Assembly (NCBI GenBank): GCA_017545535.1
Contig: JAFWMS010000016.1
Span: forward strand, 1 to 36,110
Source of the DNA: Clostridia bacterium
GTDB taxonomy: Bacteria > Bacillota > Clostridia > Christensenellales > CAG-138
Reading direction: 5' to 3'
Length of the DNA stretch: 36,110 bases
How positions within the stretch are numbered: the first letter of the stretch is position 1; the number at the start of each line of letters is the position of its first letter. Below, in pieces: positions 6,861-14,903 of the stretch. Made by a program: the position numbers and the translations under genes. The notes beneath the pieces are model-generated. The model did not search any database. It saw only the letters and a list, made by a program, of their open reading frames with translations, and was not told where the DNA came from.

Positions 6861-7811
6861 ATGTCATCTGCTTATATCGTAAAAAGAATCTTGCGAGGCC
6901 TGTTGACGATCCTGCTGGCCGTCGTGGTCATCTTCTTCCTGATGCGTGTCGCGCCGGCCGATCCCGCCGTGGTCCTAGCCAGCGAGGACGCCACCGAAGA
7001 GGATATTCAGGCGATCCGCGAGGCCTGGGGCTTGGATAAGCCCTATACGGAGCAGTTCCTCCTGTATGTCCGCTCTCTCATCACCGGAGACGCAGGCATG
7101 TCCTATCAGTTTTGCGTGGACAAACCCCTGTATAAGGTGACGGAGCTGGTCATGATGCGCCTGCCCAACACCATCAAGCTGGCATTCACCTCCATCATCA
7201 TGAGTATCCTGATGGCGATCCCCATCGGCATCGTGTGTGGCTTGCATCCCGGGTCATGGATCGACAATCTGGTCACGTCCATCGGGTTCATCATCAACGC
7301 TTTCCCAAATTTCTTCATCGGCATGATTCTGATACTGGTGTTTGGCCTGAAGCTGAAACTCCTGCCAACGGGCGGGAACGACGCGGGTTTTGCCAGCATT
7401 CTCCTGCCTGCGTTCACCCTCTCGCTCCATTTCAGCGTTACCCTGACCCGCATGACCCGGACACAGTTCATCCAGGTCATGAGATCCAATTTTATCCGCA
7501 CCACCAAGGCCAAGGGCCTGGATCGGGCGAAGATCCTGTATATCCACGGTCTCAGGAACGTATCCATTCCCCTGACCACCATCATCGGTCTGCGCATCGG
7601 CGCCATGCTGGGCGGCTCCATCGTGGTGGAGACCCTGTTCCGCTGGCCGGGCCTCGGATACCTGTTGATGACCTCTGTTACCGGCGGCGACTATCCCACC
7701 GTGCAGTTCCTTGTGCCCTATGTGTGCGCTGTGTTCGTCGTCATCAATTTCATCGTGGATATGCTCTATGGTGTCCTTGACCCCCGAGCCAAGGCGGAAA
7801 AAAAGGCATGA
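6861..7811 (+). CDS. ABC transporter permease, DppB type
   Basis: A 316-residue inner-membrane permease with six predicted membrane helices. The N-terminal pattern IVKRILRGLLTILLAVVVIFFLMR and then D-P-A is typical of DppB/OppB/NikB. The cytoplasmic EAA loop (K-A-K-G-L-D-R-A-K-I-L-Y-I-H-G-L-R-N) for ATPase contact lies around residues 214-235, followed by G-G-S-I-V-V-E-T-L-F-x-W-P-G-L-G. It pairs with the DppC-type permease 11 bases downstream. Length is normal. Confidence 0.93.
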   Translation: MSSAYIVKRILRGLLTILLAVVVIFFLMRVAPADPAVVLASEDATEEDIQAIREAWGLDKPYTEQFLLYVRSLITGDAGMSYQFCVDKPLYKVTELVMMRLPNTIKLAFTSIIMSILMAIPIGIVCGLHPGSWIDNLVTSIGFIINAFPNFFIGMILILVFGLKLKLLPTGGNDAGFASILLPAFTLSLHFSVTLTRMTRTQFIQVMRSNFIRTTKAKGLDRAKILYIHGLRNVSIPLTTIIGLRIGAMLGGSIVVETLFRWPGLGYLLMTSVTGGDYPTVQFLVPYVCAVFVVINFIVDMLYGVLDPRAKAEKKA

Positions 7812-7822
7812 TGAGGTGAACC

Positions 7823-8689
7823 ATGGAAATCAATGAACAAAAGTTTCAACAGAAGAAGATAGCCTGGATCAAGCGTCGAGGCTCCAAGCAGATCCTCGTG
7901 GGCGCCATCATGGTGAGCCTGATCCTGATCATGGTCCTCGTCAGCGTGTTTTGGACTCCCTTCGACCCCAACGCTACGGACCTGCGGGCCAGGAACGTGG
8001 CACCGGATCTGCTGCAAAAGGCGCACAAGCACATCCTGGGCACGGACCAGCTGGGCCGTGATATGCTCTCCCGCATGATGACCGGCGGCCAAGTCTCCGT
8101 CATGATCGCTCTGCTGTCTCTGGTGGGAACCACCATCATCGGTGTGGTGCTGGGCCTCTTGAGCGGCTTCTACGGCAAGTGGGTTGACAGCACCGCTTCC
8201 ATCATCGCCGACCTCCGCAACGCCATGCCCACCACGCTGCTGATGATCGTGGCCCTGTCCATCCTGGGGACCAGCATTCCCATGCTGGTTCTGCTTATGT
8301 CCCTGGTGGAGTGGGTCACCATCTTCCGCACCGTCCGGGCCAGGACCATCGTGGAAAAGAATAAGGAATACGTCATGGCCGCCTACTGCGCCGGCGCAAA
8401 GGACAGCCACGTCATCTTCAAATACATCTTTCCCAACGTCATCAGCGAGGTCATCGTTCTGGCGACGCTGCTGATCTCCAGCCTGGTTCTGCTGGAGGCC
8501 AGCCTCAGCTTCCTGGGCGTGGGCGTCACCCGTCCCTACCCGTCCTGGGGCCGCATGATCAGCGACGGCAACAACTACATCTATTCCTCTTGGTGGATCT
8601 CCACCGTACCTGCGTTGGCCATCGCCGTGTTCGTCATGGGCATCAACTTCCTGGGCGACGGCCTGCAGAAAAAACTGAAGATGGAGTGA
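7823..8689 (+). CDS. ABC transporter permease, DppC type
   Basis: A 288-residue second permease. It has the DppC/OppC N-terminal helix and W-T-P-F-D-P-N, then the family motif G-T-D-x-L-G-R-D-x-L-S-R (near residue 73), six membrane segments, and an EAA loop around Y-C-A-G-A-K-D-S-H-V-I-F-K-Y-I-F-P-N. The C-terminal half carries E-A-S-L-S-F-L-G-V-G. It forms the channel with the DppB-type protein. The start ATG follows GAGGTG; only 11 bases separate it from the previous gene. Confidence 0.93.
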   Translation: MEINEQKFQQKKIAWIKRRGSKQILVGAIMVSLILIMVLVSVFWTPFDPNATDLRARNVAPDLLQKAHKHILGTDQLGRDMLSRMMTGGQVSVMIALLSLVGTTIIGVVLGLLSGFYGKWVDSTASIIADLRNAMPTTLLMIVALSILGTSIPMLVLLMSLVEWVTIFRTVRARTIVEKNKEYVMAAYCAGAKDSHVIFKYIFPNVISEVIVLATLLISSLVLLEASLSFLGVGVTRPYPSWGRMISDGNNYIYSSWWISTVPALAIAVFVMGINFLGDGLQKKLKME

Positions 8690-8699
8690 GGTGGAACCC

Positions 8700-9668
8700 A
8701 TGCAAAACGTACTGGAAGTCAAAAATCTCAAAACCTATTTCTTTACCGATGAAGGCATCGCCAAGGCGGTGGATGACATCAGCTTCGAGATCGGGGCGGG
8801 AGAGACGGTTGGCCTCGTGGGCGAATCCGGCTGCGGCAAAAGCGTCACTTCCCTGTCCGTCATGCGGCTGCTGAAGGCCCACACCATGGAGGGACAAATC
8901 CTGCTGGAGGGCAAGGACCTGAATAATATGTCGGAGCGGGAGCTCTCTAAGACCCGGGGCAAGGACATCAGCATGATCTTCCAGGATCCCATGACCTCCC
9001 TGGATCCCTGCTTCACCTGCGGATATCAGATGCGCGAGACCATCCTGCAGCATCATGACGTGGATAAGCAGCAGGCGGATAAGATGGCCTTGGAGCTTTT
9101 AAAGAGTGTGGGTATCCCTGACCCCAAGGCGACCTTGCGCCGCTATCCCCATGAGCTTTCCGGCGGTCAGCGACAGAGGATCATGATCGCTATGGCCATG
9201 ACCTGCAACACCAAGCTTCTCATCGCAGATGAACCCACCACGGCTTTAGACATGACGATCCAGGCTCAGATTTTGAACCTGATGCGGGATATCCGCAAGG
9301 AGCATAACACGGCTATCCTGATGATCACCCACGATCTTGGCGTGGTGGCGGAGCTGTGTGACAGGGTGATCGTCATGTACTGCGGTAAGATTGTGGAGAG
9401 CGGCACCGTCCGCCAGATTTTCCACAGTCCCATGCACCCCTACACGCGGGACCTGCTTGCCTCCCTGCCCAGCTTGGATGTGAAGCAGGACAGGCTCAAC
9501 ACCATCAGCGGCGTGGTGCCCAGCATCACCGCCCTGCCCACGGGCTGCCGGTACCATCCTCGCTGCTCCGTGCTGTGTGAGGCGTGCAGTCGGGAGTATC
9601 CTGAGATGATTGAGGTCGAACCAGGCCATAAGGTTTGCTGCCATTTATGCGAAAGGAAAGAATCATGA
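8700..9668 (+). CDS. ABC transporter ATPase, DppD type
   Basis: A 322-residue cytoplasmic ATPase. Walker A GESGCGKS at 41-48, Q-loop FQDPMTSLDP, signature LSGGQRQR, Walker B LLIADEPTTALD and the switch histidine (ITHDLG) are all intact. The C-terminus carries the oligopeptide/dipeptide transporter extension with its cysteine cluster (CRYHPRC...C...C). The ATG at 8700 is preferred to the GTG at 8691 because GAGGTGG lies just before it. It overlaps the next ATPase gene by 4 bases (ATGA), so the two subunits are translationally coupled. Confidence 0.95.
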   Translation: MQNVLEVKNLKTYFFTDEGIAKAVDDISFEIGAGETVGLVGESGCGKSVTSLSVMRLLKAHTMEGQILLEGKDLNNMSERELSKTRGKDISMIFQDPMTSLDPCFTCGYQMRETILQHHDVDKQQADKMALELLKSVGIPDPKATLRRYPHELSGGQRQRIMIAMAMTCNTKLLIADEPTTALDMTIQAQILNLMRDIRKEHNTAILMITHDLGVVAELCDRVIVMYCGKIVESGTVRQIFHSPMHPYTRDLLASLPSLDVKQDRLNTISGVVPSITALPTGCRYHPRCSVLCEACSREYPEMIEVEPGHKVCCHLCERKES

Positions 9669-10660
9669 CCAATCAATCCAACAACACGAACGAGAAGGAA
9701 GTCGTCCTCCGCGTAGAGCATCTGAAAAAGTATTTCCCGATCAAAAGCGGAAAGATCCTGGATCGAAAAGTTCGGCACCTGTGCGCGGTGGATGATGTGA
9801 GCTTTACGCTGAACGCCGGCGATACGTTTGCTCTGGTGGGCGAATCGGGCTGCGGCAAGACCACCGTGGGCAAGACCCTGCTTCGCTTCTATGAACCCAC
9901 CGCGGGCAGCGCCTATTTCGAGGGAAAGGATATCTTTGCCATGAGCAAGGAGGAGTTTCGGCAGTATCGCCGGAACATGCAGATGATCTTCCAGGACCCC
10001 ATGTCCTCCCTGAACCCCCGCATGACCATCTTCGATTCTGTGGCGGACGTGATGAAGCTCCATCACATGTATGAGGGGGAGGCCCTGTCTCGCCGGGTCT
10101 ATGAGCTGCTGGATATGGTGGGTCTGCCCAACTGGCTGGCTAAGCGGTATCCCCATGAGTTCTCTGGCGGTCAGCTCCAACGGGCATGCATCGCAAGAGC
10201 TCTTGCCCTGAACCCCAAGTTCATCGTCTGCGATGAGCCGGTCTCGGCGCTGGACGTTTCCATCCAGTCCCAGGTGCTCAACCTTTTGACCGACATCCAG
10301 AAGGACACTGGGGTCTCCTACCTGTTCATCTCCCACGGCCTGCCGGCAGTCAAGTATATCTCTAACAACATTGGCATCATGTATATGGGCAAGCTGGTGG
10401 AGACCGCTTCCTCGGAGGAGTTGTTCTGCAACCCCATCCACCCCTACACCCAGGCGCTGCTCAGCGCGGTACCCAAGCCCGATCCGGACCAACGTTCCGA
10501 AAAGATCATCCTGCAGGGGGAGGTCACCTCGCCCATCGATCCGCCGACCGGGTGTCGGTTCGCGTCCCGCTGTCCCTACGCCACGGAGCAGTGCAAATCT
10601 GCTTCCCCCGAGATGCGGGAGGTAGTGCCGGGGCATTTCGTGGCCTGCTTCCAACGATAA
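9665..10660 (+). CDS. ABC transporter ATPase, DppF type
   Basis: A 331-residue partner ATPase. Walker A GESGCGKTT at 59-67, Q-loop FQDPMSSLNP, signature FSGGQLQRA, Walker B FIVCDEPVSALD and the H-loop ISHGLPAV are present. It has the family insert near the N-terminus (YFPIKSG-x8-HLCAVDDVSF) and the C-terminal GCRFASRC...C motif. The ATG at 9665 overlaps the DppD-type stop. Together with the SBP and two permeases it completes a five-part importer. Confidence 0.95.
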   Translation: MTNQSNNTNEKEVVLRVEHLKKYFPIKSGKILDRKVRHLCAVDDVSFTLNAGDTFALVGESGCGKTTVGKTLLRFYEPTAGSAYFEGKDIFAMSKEEFRQYRRNMQMIFQDPMSSLNPRMTIFDSVADVMKLHHMYEGEALSRRVYELLDMVGLPNWLAKRYPHEFSGGQLQRACIARALALNPKFIVCDEPVSALDVSIQSQVLNLLTDIQKDTGVSYLFISHGLPAVKYISNNIGIMYMGKLVETASSEELFCNPIHPYTQALLSAVPKPDPDQRSEKIILQGEVTSPIDPPTGCRFASRCPYATEQCKSASPEMREVVPGHFVACFQR

Positions 10661-10695
10661 GGCTCTAGGTCGCGTCCAAACGGGGAAGACCACAC

Positions 10696-12054
10696 ATGAG
10701 AAGGCAGTCCGTTGATATGACGTCCGGCCCCATCTGGAAACAGATGCTGCTGTTTGCCGTACCGTTGCTGCTGGGCGAAGTGCTGCAGCAGCTGTACGCC
10801 ATGGTGGATTCCGTCATGCTGGGACGACTGGTGGGCAGCGCCGCTTTGGCAGCCGTCGGCGCAGCCGATTCGGTGGTCAACATCCTGGTGGGTTTCTTTA
10901 CGGGCCTCTCTGTGGGCTGCACCGTGGTCATTGCCCAGATATTCGGGAGGAAGGACGAGCGTCAGCTCCATGCGGCCGTTCATACGGTGGTGGCGGTCAC
11001 GTTCCTGTGCGGCCTGCTGCTCACCGGGGTGGGTGTGGCCCTGTGCCGGGTGATTCTTCGGCTCATGGACGTGCCTGGCGACGTTCTGGAGGACACAGCT
11101 CGGTATCTGACCATCTATTTCGGAGGTCTGATCGGCCTCGTCATGTACAACATCTTCGCCGGTATCATGCGGGCTGTCGGCAATTCACGGCAGCCCCTTC
11201 ATTTTTTGTTCTTTTCCTCGGCTCTGAATATCGCCCTAGATTATGTGTTCATCGCCGGGTTCCGTCTGGGCGTGGCCGGCGCGGCCTATGCGACCGTACT
11301 GTCCCAAAGCATATCGGCCCTTTTGTGCTTCGTTCTGTTGCTGCGCACCAAGGAGCCCTGGGGGTTCTCCTTCCGGGAGCGGATCGAGACCAACTTCATT
11401 CGGGCCATGGCCCGGCACGGCGTCCCCATCGGTCTGCAGAAGACTATCAATTCCCTGTCCAATGTGATCCTCCTCTCTGCCATCGCCTCTTTCGGCACCA
11501 ACGTGCTCTCCGGTTACACCATTTATCGTAAGGTCCATCACGTCTCCATGTGCGTCACCACCGCCATCGGCTCCGCGGGGACCACATTCATCAGCCAGAA
11601 CTTCGGTGCCCGAGATCTGAACCGCTGCCGCCGGGGCCTGTTGGTCACGCTGAGCCTGAGCATGCTGTTACAAGCGTTCCTGGTGGTGCTGACACTGTTG
11701 TTCCACGAACCCATCATTCATCTGTTCGGCAAAGACGAAGCCATGTTCGACTCCGCCAGAACCATCCTGTTTACGATCATGTGGGCCCAGCTGCTGCACG
11801 CGGTGATGATCACATACGTATCGGCGCTGCGGGGGTATGGGCATGCGACCAGGGGTACCCTTTGCATGATCGGCGGCCTAGTGGTGGGGCGACAGATCTA
11901 TCTCACAGCGGTGCGGCTCTGGGCCAACGGCCTGCGCGCGGTGTGTTTCTCCATCCCGATGGGCTGGATCATTGCTGCAGCGCTGATGATCCCCTCGTTC
12001 TATTCGCTGGACCGCAGGCATCAACGGGAGTTTTCGGAGGAAAAAAATGACTGA
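10696..12054 (+). CDS. MATE-family efflux transporter
   Basis: A 452-residue membrane protein with about 12 helices in two similar six-helix halves. It starts with the family pattern G-P-I-W-K-Q-M-L-L-F-A-V-P-L-L-L-G and has the D-x-x-M-L-G-R-L-V-G-S-x-A-L-A-A-V-G motif near residues 38-56. MATE proteins export cations, drugs or metabolites using Na+ or H+ gradients. It follows the importer by 35 bases and overlaps the flavoprotein gene by 8 bases. Uptake, conversion and export of a product would fit this order. Substrate not predictable. Confidence 0.92.
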   Translation: MRRQSVDMTSGPIWKQMLLFAVPLLLGEVLQQLYAMVDSVMLGRLVGSAALAAVGAADSVVNILVGFFTGLSVGCTVVIAQIFGRKDERQLHAAVHTVVAVTFLCGLLLTGVGVALCRVILRLMDVPGDVLEDTARYLTIYFGGLIGLVMYNIFAGIMRAVGNSRQPLHFLFFSSALNIALDYVFIAGFRLGVAGAAYATVLSQSISALLCFVLLLRTKEPWGFSFRERIETNFIRAMARHGVPIGLQKTINSLSNVILLSAIASFGTNVLSGYTIYRKVHHVSMCVTTAIGSAGTTFISQNFGARDLNRCRRGLLVTLSLSMLLQAFLVVLTLLFHEPIIHLFGKDEAMFDSARTILFTIMWAQLLHAVMITYVSALRGYGHATRGTLCMIGGLVVGRQIYLTAVRLWANGLRAVCFSIPMGWIIAAALMIPSFYSLDRRHQREFSEEKND

Positions 12055-13609
12055 AACCTATCATGCAGACGTGCTTGTCCTGGGCGGTGGCCTAAGCGGC
12101 TACAGCGCCGCGCTGCGGGCCCGAAAGGCTGGGGCTGAGGTGATGCTGCTGTCGGCCGGCGCCGGCGCCAGCCCCAATGTGAACGGGTTTTGCGCCTGGA
12201 CAGACGGAAGGGAAGAGAGCCTGAACTTTCTGAAACGAATGGCGCTGGAGGCGGGCCGCGGCATCAACCGGCAGAAGCTGTTGGAGGCCGGCCTCCGCAA
12301 CAGTGCCCATGCCTATCAGGACCTTGCTGCCTATGGTGTACCCATCCGGTTCGACAAGGGCAGGACCATGGCCACGCCCAATGGGCCCATCACCTGTGGT
12401 TATAGGACAGATGAGGAATTGGGAAAGTGTGCCCTGCCTATCCTGAGGCAAGCGGCTCAAGCTCAAGGGATCATTCTGCTTTCTGGGCACGTATATGCGC
12501 CGCTGGTCCAGAACGGGCAGATACGAGGCGCTATAGCCGTTTCGGAAGGAATACGGCATACTATTTTGGCCCGGTCCGTGGTGCTGGCCATGGGCGGATT
12601 GGGTCGGTTGTTCCCCTCGTCCACCTATCCTGGGGATGTTTCCGGCGCCGCTGCGGCATTCGCGTTGGCGGCGGGGGCGTCCGTGGGCGACATGGAGTTT
12701 TTGTCCTATGAACCGGCGGTGCTGTGCGGGCTTGAACAGGTGGGTTCTATGCCCCTGCCGACTGCCTTGTACAGCAAGGGTTGCGTGCTCGTCAACGGCC
12801 TTGGGGAACGGTTCATGAAAACCCGGTACGGCATTGAGGAGAGGGACATGAAGAAGCGGGGCCCTCTCAACAAGGAGTGGTTGGCAGCTTGCATCCAACG
12901 GGAGATACGGGAGGGTCGTGGCACGCCCAACGGCGGCGTTTGGTACGACTGTCGTGATGTCGATTGGGGGGAGATAGAGCGATTCACCTTGAAGACAGCC
13001 AGATTACAGGCTGCGGGTGTGGACCTAAAAACCACACCGGTGGAGGTCCGTCCCCAGCCTCACAGTCATATGGGCGGTGTCGTGGTGGATGAAACGTGCA
13101 TGACCGATATCGGCGGTCTGTTTGCCTGTGGGGAGGCTGTCTGCGGTTTTTACGGCGCAGGGCGGCTGGCCGGTTTTGGGGGCACATCCGCCGTTTCTTT
13201 GGGCGATATAGCCGGCGCATCCGCCGCCCGATACGCAAAAACAGTCGGGAGTATCCTGGGGGGAAACGTCCCACAGATTCTTAGAAAGGCGCGTTTTTCT
13301 TCTCCGCAGGAGCAGGTCGCCATCATGAAACAGGCTTTTCCCCTGTATAAACAAGCAGACGCTTTGCAAGAGGGGATCTCCAGGCTGCGAAAAACTCAAT
13401 CGAACGAGATGTTGGACGGGGATGATCCGGATACATTCGCCCAGGCGGCAGCGGCGACCCTTAGCCTGGCCGTCCTGCTGGCGGCGGATATGCGTTGGGA
13501 AAGCCGGGGCTGCTTTCTTCGCGAAGACTACCCTACAGAGAACCCTGACCATGTCCATTCCATCCACTTCTCCCTGGACAGCAATGGACAACTGCGGGCC
13601 AACAGTTAG
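12047..13609 (+). CDS. FAD-dependent oxidoreductase, fumarate reductase flavoprotein-like
   Basis: A 520-residue flavoprotein of the FrdA/SdhA/L-aspartate-oxidase family. It has the Rossmann FAD motif VLGGGLSGYSAALRARKAG at 11-29, and a C-terminal FAD-binding segment with H339-S-H341-M-G-G-V-V-V, F-A-C-G-E-A and G-A-G-R-L-A-G-F-G-G-T-S (about residues 360-383). It has no N-terminal signal, no haem motif and no obvious FMN-linker domain, so it should be cytoplasmic and take electrons from a soluble carrier or the quinone pool. Members reduce activated double bonds (fumarate, urocanate, acrylates) or oxidise amino acids; the substrate is not determined. It is the last island gene, overlapping the MATE gene by 8 bases. 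Confidence 0.85.
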   Translation: MTETYHADVLVLGGGLSGYSAALRARKAGAEVMLLSAGAGASPNVNGFCAWTDGREESLNFLKRMALEAGRGINRQKLLEAGLRNSAHAYQDLAAYGVPIRFDKGRTMATPNGPITCGYRTDEELGKCALPILRQAAQAQGIILLSGHVYAPLVQNGQIRGAIAVSEGIRHTILARSVVLAMGGLGRLFPSSTYPGDVSGAAAAFALAAGASVGDMEFLSYEPAVLCGLEQVGSMPLPTALYSKGCVLVNGLGERFMKTRYGIEERDMKKRGPLNKEWLAACIQREIREGRGTPNGGVWYDCRDVDWGEIERFTLKTARLQAAGVDLKTTPVEVRPQPHSHMGGVVVDETCMTDIGGLFACGEAVCGFYGAGRLAGFGGTSAVSLGDIAGASAARYAKTVGSILGGNVPQILRKARFSSPQEQVAIMKQAFPLYKQADALQEGISRLRKTQSNEMLDGDDPDTFAQAAAATLSLAVLLAADMRWESRGCFLREDYPTENPDHVHSIHFSLDSNGQLRANS

Positions 13610-13741
13610 CGAGATTTTTTGTTGCCCAAACGACTATCTGCAGGGTGAAAAAGATGGCTATTTGAAACACAATGCAGTAAAAATTCAGTAAACTTGGTAA
13701 TTTTCACCCGCTGGCGGCTCTGCTGACCGCAAAAGGAAAAG
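13610..13741. other. Right end of the island, non-coding
   Basis: No gene. A perfect 9-bp inverted repeat (GGGTGAAAA at 13643-13651, TTTTCACCC at 13701-13709) encloses the right copy of the 19-bp end repeat. This may be an integrase/excisionase binding region. No clear terminator for the flavoprotein gene is seen other than the bidirectional one at 13742. Confidence 0.4.
13676..13694. repeat. 19-bp end repeat, right copy
   Basis: AGTAAAAATTCAGTAAACT, same orientation as 1843-1861 with two differences. It lies about 75 bases inside the right tRNA half-repeat. Confidence 0.55.
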
Positions 13742-13769
13742 AAAAAAGCCCTAACTTCAGGGCTTTTTT
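13742..13769 (-). terminator. Intrinsic terminator after tRNA half-repeat 2
   Basis: Stem AAGCCCT/AGGGCTT with a 6-base loop and A6/T6 flanks, able to work on both strands. It is a near copy of the terminator at 1634-1661. On the plus strand it can also end the transporter/flavoprotein operon. Confidence 0.8.
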
Positions 13770-13813
13770 GGCCTCCCCGGCGGGATTCGAACCCACGGCC
13801 TTCCGCTTAGGAG
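13769..13813 (-). repeat. tRNA-Arg(CCU) 3' half, direct repeat copy 2 (att-like)
   Basis: Identical over 45 bases to 1663-1707: anticodon loop to CCA on the minus strand, with no matching 5' half upstream (the flanking sequence at 13814-13860 does not fold into a D-arm). It marks the right boundary of the putative island. Confidence 0.85.
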
Positions 13814-13925
13814 CAAAACCTTGAATTTGCAAATCCCTATGTACGGGGCTTTCTTAGTCCGGAAATAAGGCTTTTTTACACTTCCAAAATGCCAATAAGT
13901 ATATATGAATAGGACATTTATCAAT

Positions 13926-13948
13926 AAAAATGTGGTAAAAATGTTGGT
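13926..13948. repeat. Tandem 11/12-bp repeat
   Basis: AAAAATGTGGT is followed at once by AAAAATGTTGGT. Short tandem AT-rich repeats just beyond a tRNA half-site resemble integrase arm-binding sites, here possibly of a second, decayed element on the right. No gene lies in 13814-13984. Confidence 0.35.
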
Positions 13949-13984
13949 ATTTTGCTTGCAAGCTACTATTATGGTCACAGTTTA

Positions 13985-14311
13985 CTATTTTTTGTGTGGC
14001 AACCTCCCTTTGATCACAACAAAGCCAGGCGCGATTGGACTGTAAAAGATATGCGGAAATAAACGGCCATCAAATGCGGGGAGAGAGCCAAGTAACAGCA
14101 TTCCTATGGCAGTGGAAATAGCGCTGGTGAATTTTGCAGTAAAGGTCTGTACAGAAAAAGCTACGCCCTGATTGCGCTGGCCGGTCACATAGTGGCCGTA
14201 TTCCGCGCAGTCGGCAATGAACATAGCTCCCGTAACGGCGCCTGCGCTTCCGAAAAGCGTTTTGATCGCGCACATCGTAAGGTAGAGAGGAATATTCTCG
14301 TAGCCTATGTA
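13985..14311 (-). pseudogene. Fragment of a GPH-family sugar:cation symporter (C-terminal part)
   Basis: Residues such as GAMFIADCAEYGHYVTGQRNQG and V-A-F-S-V-Q-T-F-T-A-K match the conserved late region of MelB/XynP-type GPH symporters. The normal protein is about 450 residues; only about 80 recognisable residues remain, fused in frame to a MATE fragment upstream. The reading frame then continues to a stop at 13985 through sequence that no longer matches the family well. It is non-functional. Confidence 0.65.
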
Positions 14312-14449
14312 AAAAATAATGATACCGAACACTTGCAAAAGCATTGAGCAAGGCGTCGCGAGGCCGACGTGGAACATGGAGACCGGCACTTCACGGCTCA
14401 TCAGAAAGGCGACCGGGATACGTACGAAAAATGCTCCGATGATGCCCTG
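14312..14449 (-). pseudogene. Fragment of a MATE exporter
   Basis: About 45 codons (R-I-P-V-A-F-L-M-S-R, then G-L-A-T-P-C-S) match the C-terminal part of MATE exporters. They are fused in frame upstream to unrelated sequence and downstream to the GPH fragment. This is DNA scrambling by recombination, not a designed fusion. Confidence 0.55.
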
Positions 14450-14596
14450 GACCGGCAGCTCAGCAAGGTCCGCAACCGCATCCGGCACGAGACTAATCCC
14501 CAAGTCCTGTCCAAGAACCGGCTGGACTGGGCCGAAATCACCCGGCAGATCCAGTCCCTGTGCCAGCGGATCAAGCGCTTCCAGCGCATCCAGTGA
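14438..14596 (+). pseudogene. Unrecognised basic protein fragment
   Basis: About 52 codons on the plus strand (D-R-Q-L-S-K-V-R-N-R-I-R-H-E-T-N-P, then R-I-K-R-F-Q-R-I-Q and a stop) look like a genuine charged helical protein tail. After the stop the same frame continues K-T-E-L-R-A-K-H-A-F-K to a second stop near 14710. There is no start or ribosome site. It may be a piece of a mobile-element protein; I cannot name the family. Confidence 0.3.
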
Positions 14597-14814
14597 GACA
14601 CGCCTCGCCTGCTGAACCTTCTCAAAACGGAGCTCCGGGCAAAGCATGCGTTCAAGCATCCGATCAAGAAACAGCAAAAACAACGAACTCGCACCTATGA
14701 TCTGGAACGATAGAGAGGGAATGTTGCAAAATCTCAAAACAGTAAAAGCTCTCGGAAGGGATTCTCGGGGGATTTTTGCTGTAGTAGACAAATACTATTT
14801 CACTCTATTATAAC

Positions 14815-14840
14815 CATCAGCCGGGAGGATCCGGCTGATG
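14815..14840 (-). terminator. Hairpin downstream of iolD, probable end of the inositol operon
   Basis: A perfect 10-bp stem (CATCAGCCGG / CCGGCTGATG) with a 6-base loop, 64 bases past the iolD stop. The following minus-strand sequence (GTTATAATAG) is T-poor, so termination may be Rho-assisted or the hairpin may only protect the 3' end. Confidence 0.5.
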
Positions 14841-14903
14841 AACTTGCGATGCAAACAGGAGATTTGCCTATGGTATTATTCTTAGTCTGAGAGCAACGTT
14901 GAA

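Larger units (their letters stand above)
1663..13813. mobile_element. Putative tRNA-Arg-associated genomic island (about 12 kb), no integrase
   Basis: Two exact 45-bp copies of a tRNA-Arg(CCU) 3' half in the same orientation bound a gene set with a single theme (regulator, enzymes, ABC importer, exporter, flavoprotein). Inside each end is an imperfect 19-bp repeat (1843-1861 and 13676-13694). Neither copy is attached to a tRNA 5' half, so the intact tRNA target must lie elsewhere or have been lost, as happens in tandem arrays of elements. No integrase, excisionase or mobilisation gene is visible, so the island is probably fixed or mobilised in trans. Confidence 0.65.

Noticed and set aside
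13985..14791. A single 268-residue membrane protein gene
   Set aside because: Its parts belong to different families (MATE, GPH) and to the opposite strand of another gene fragment, so it is a chance fusion of relics.
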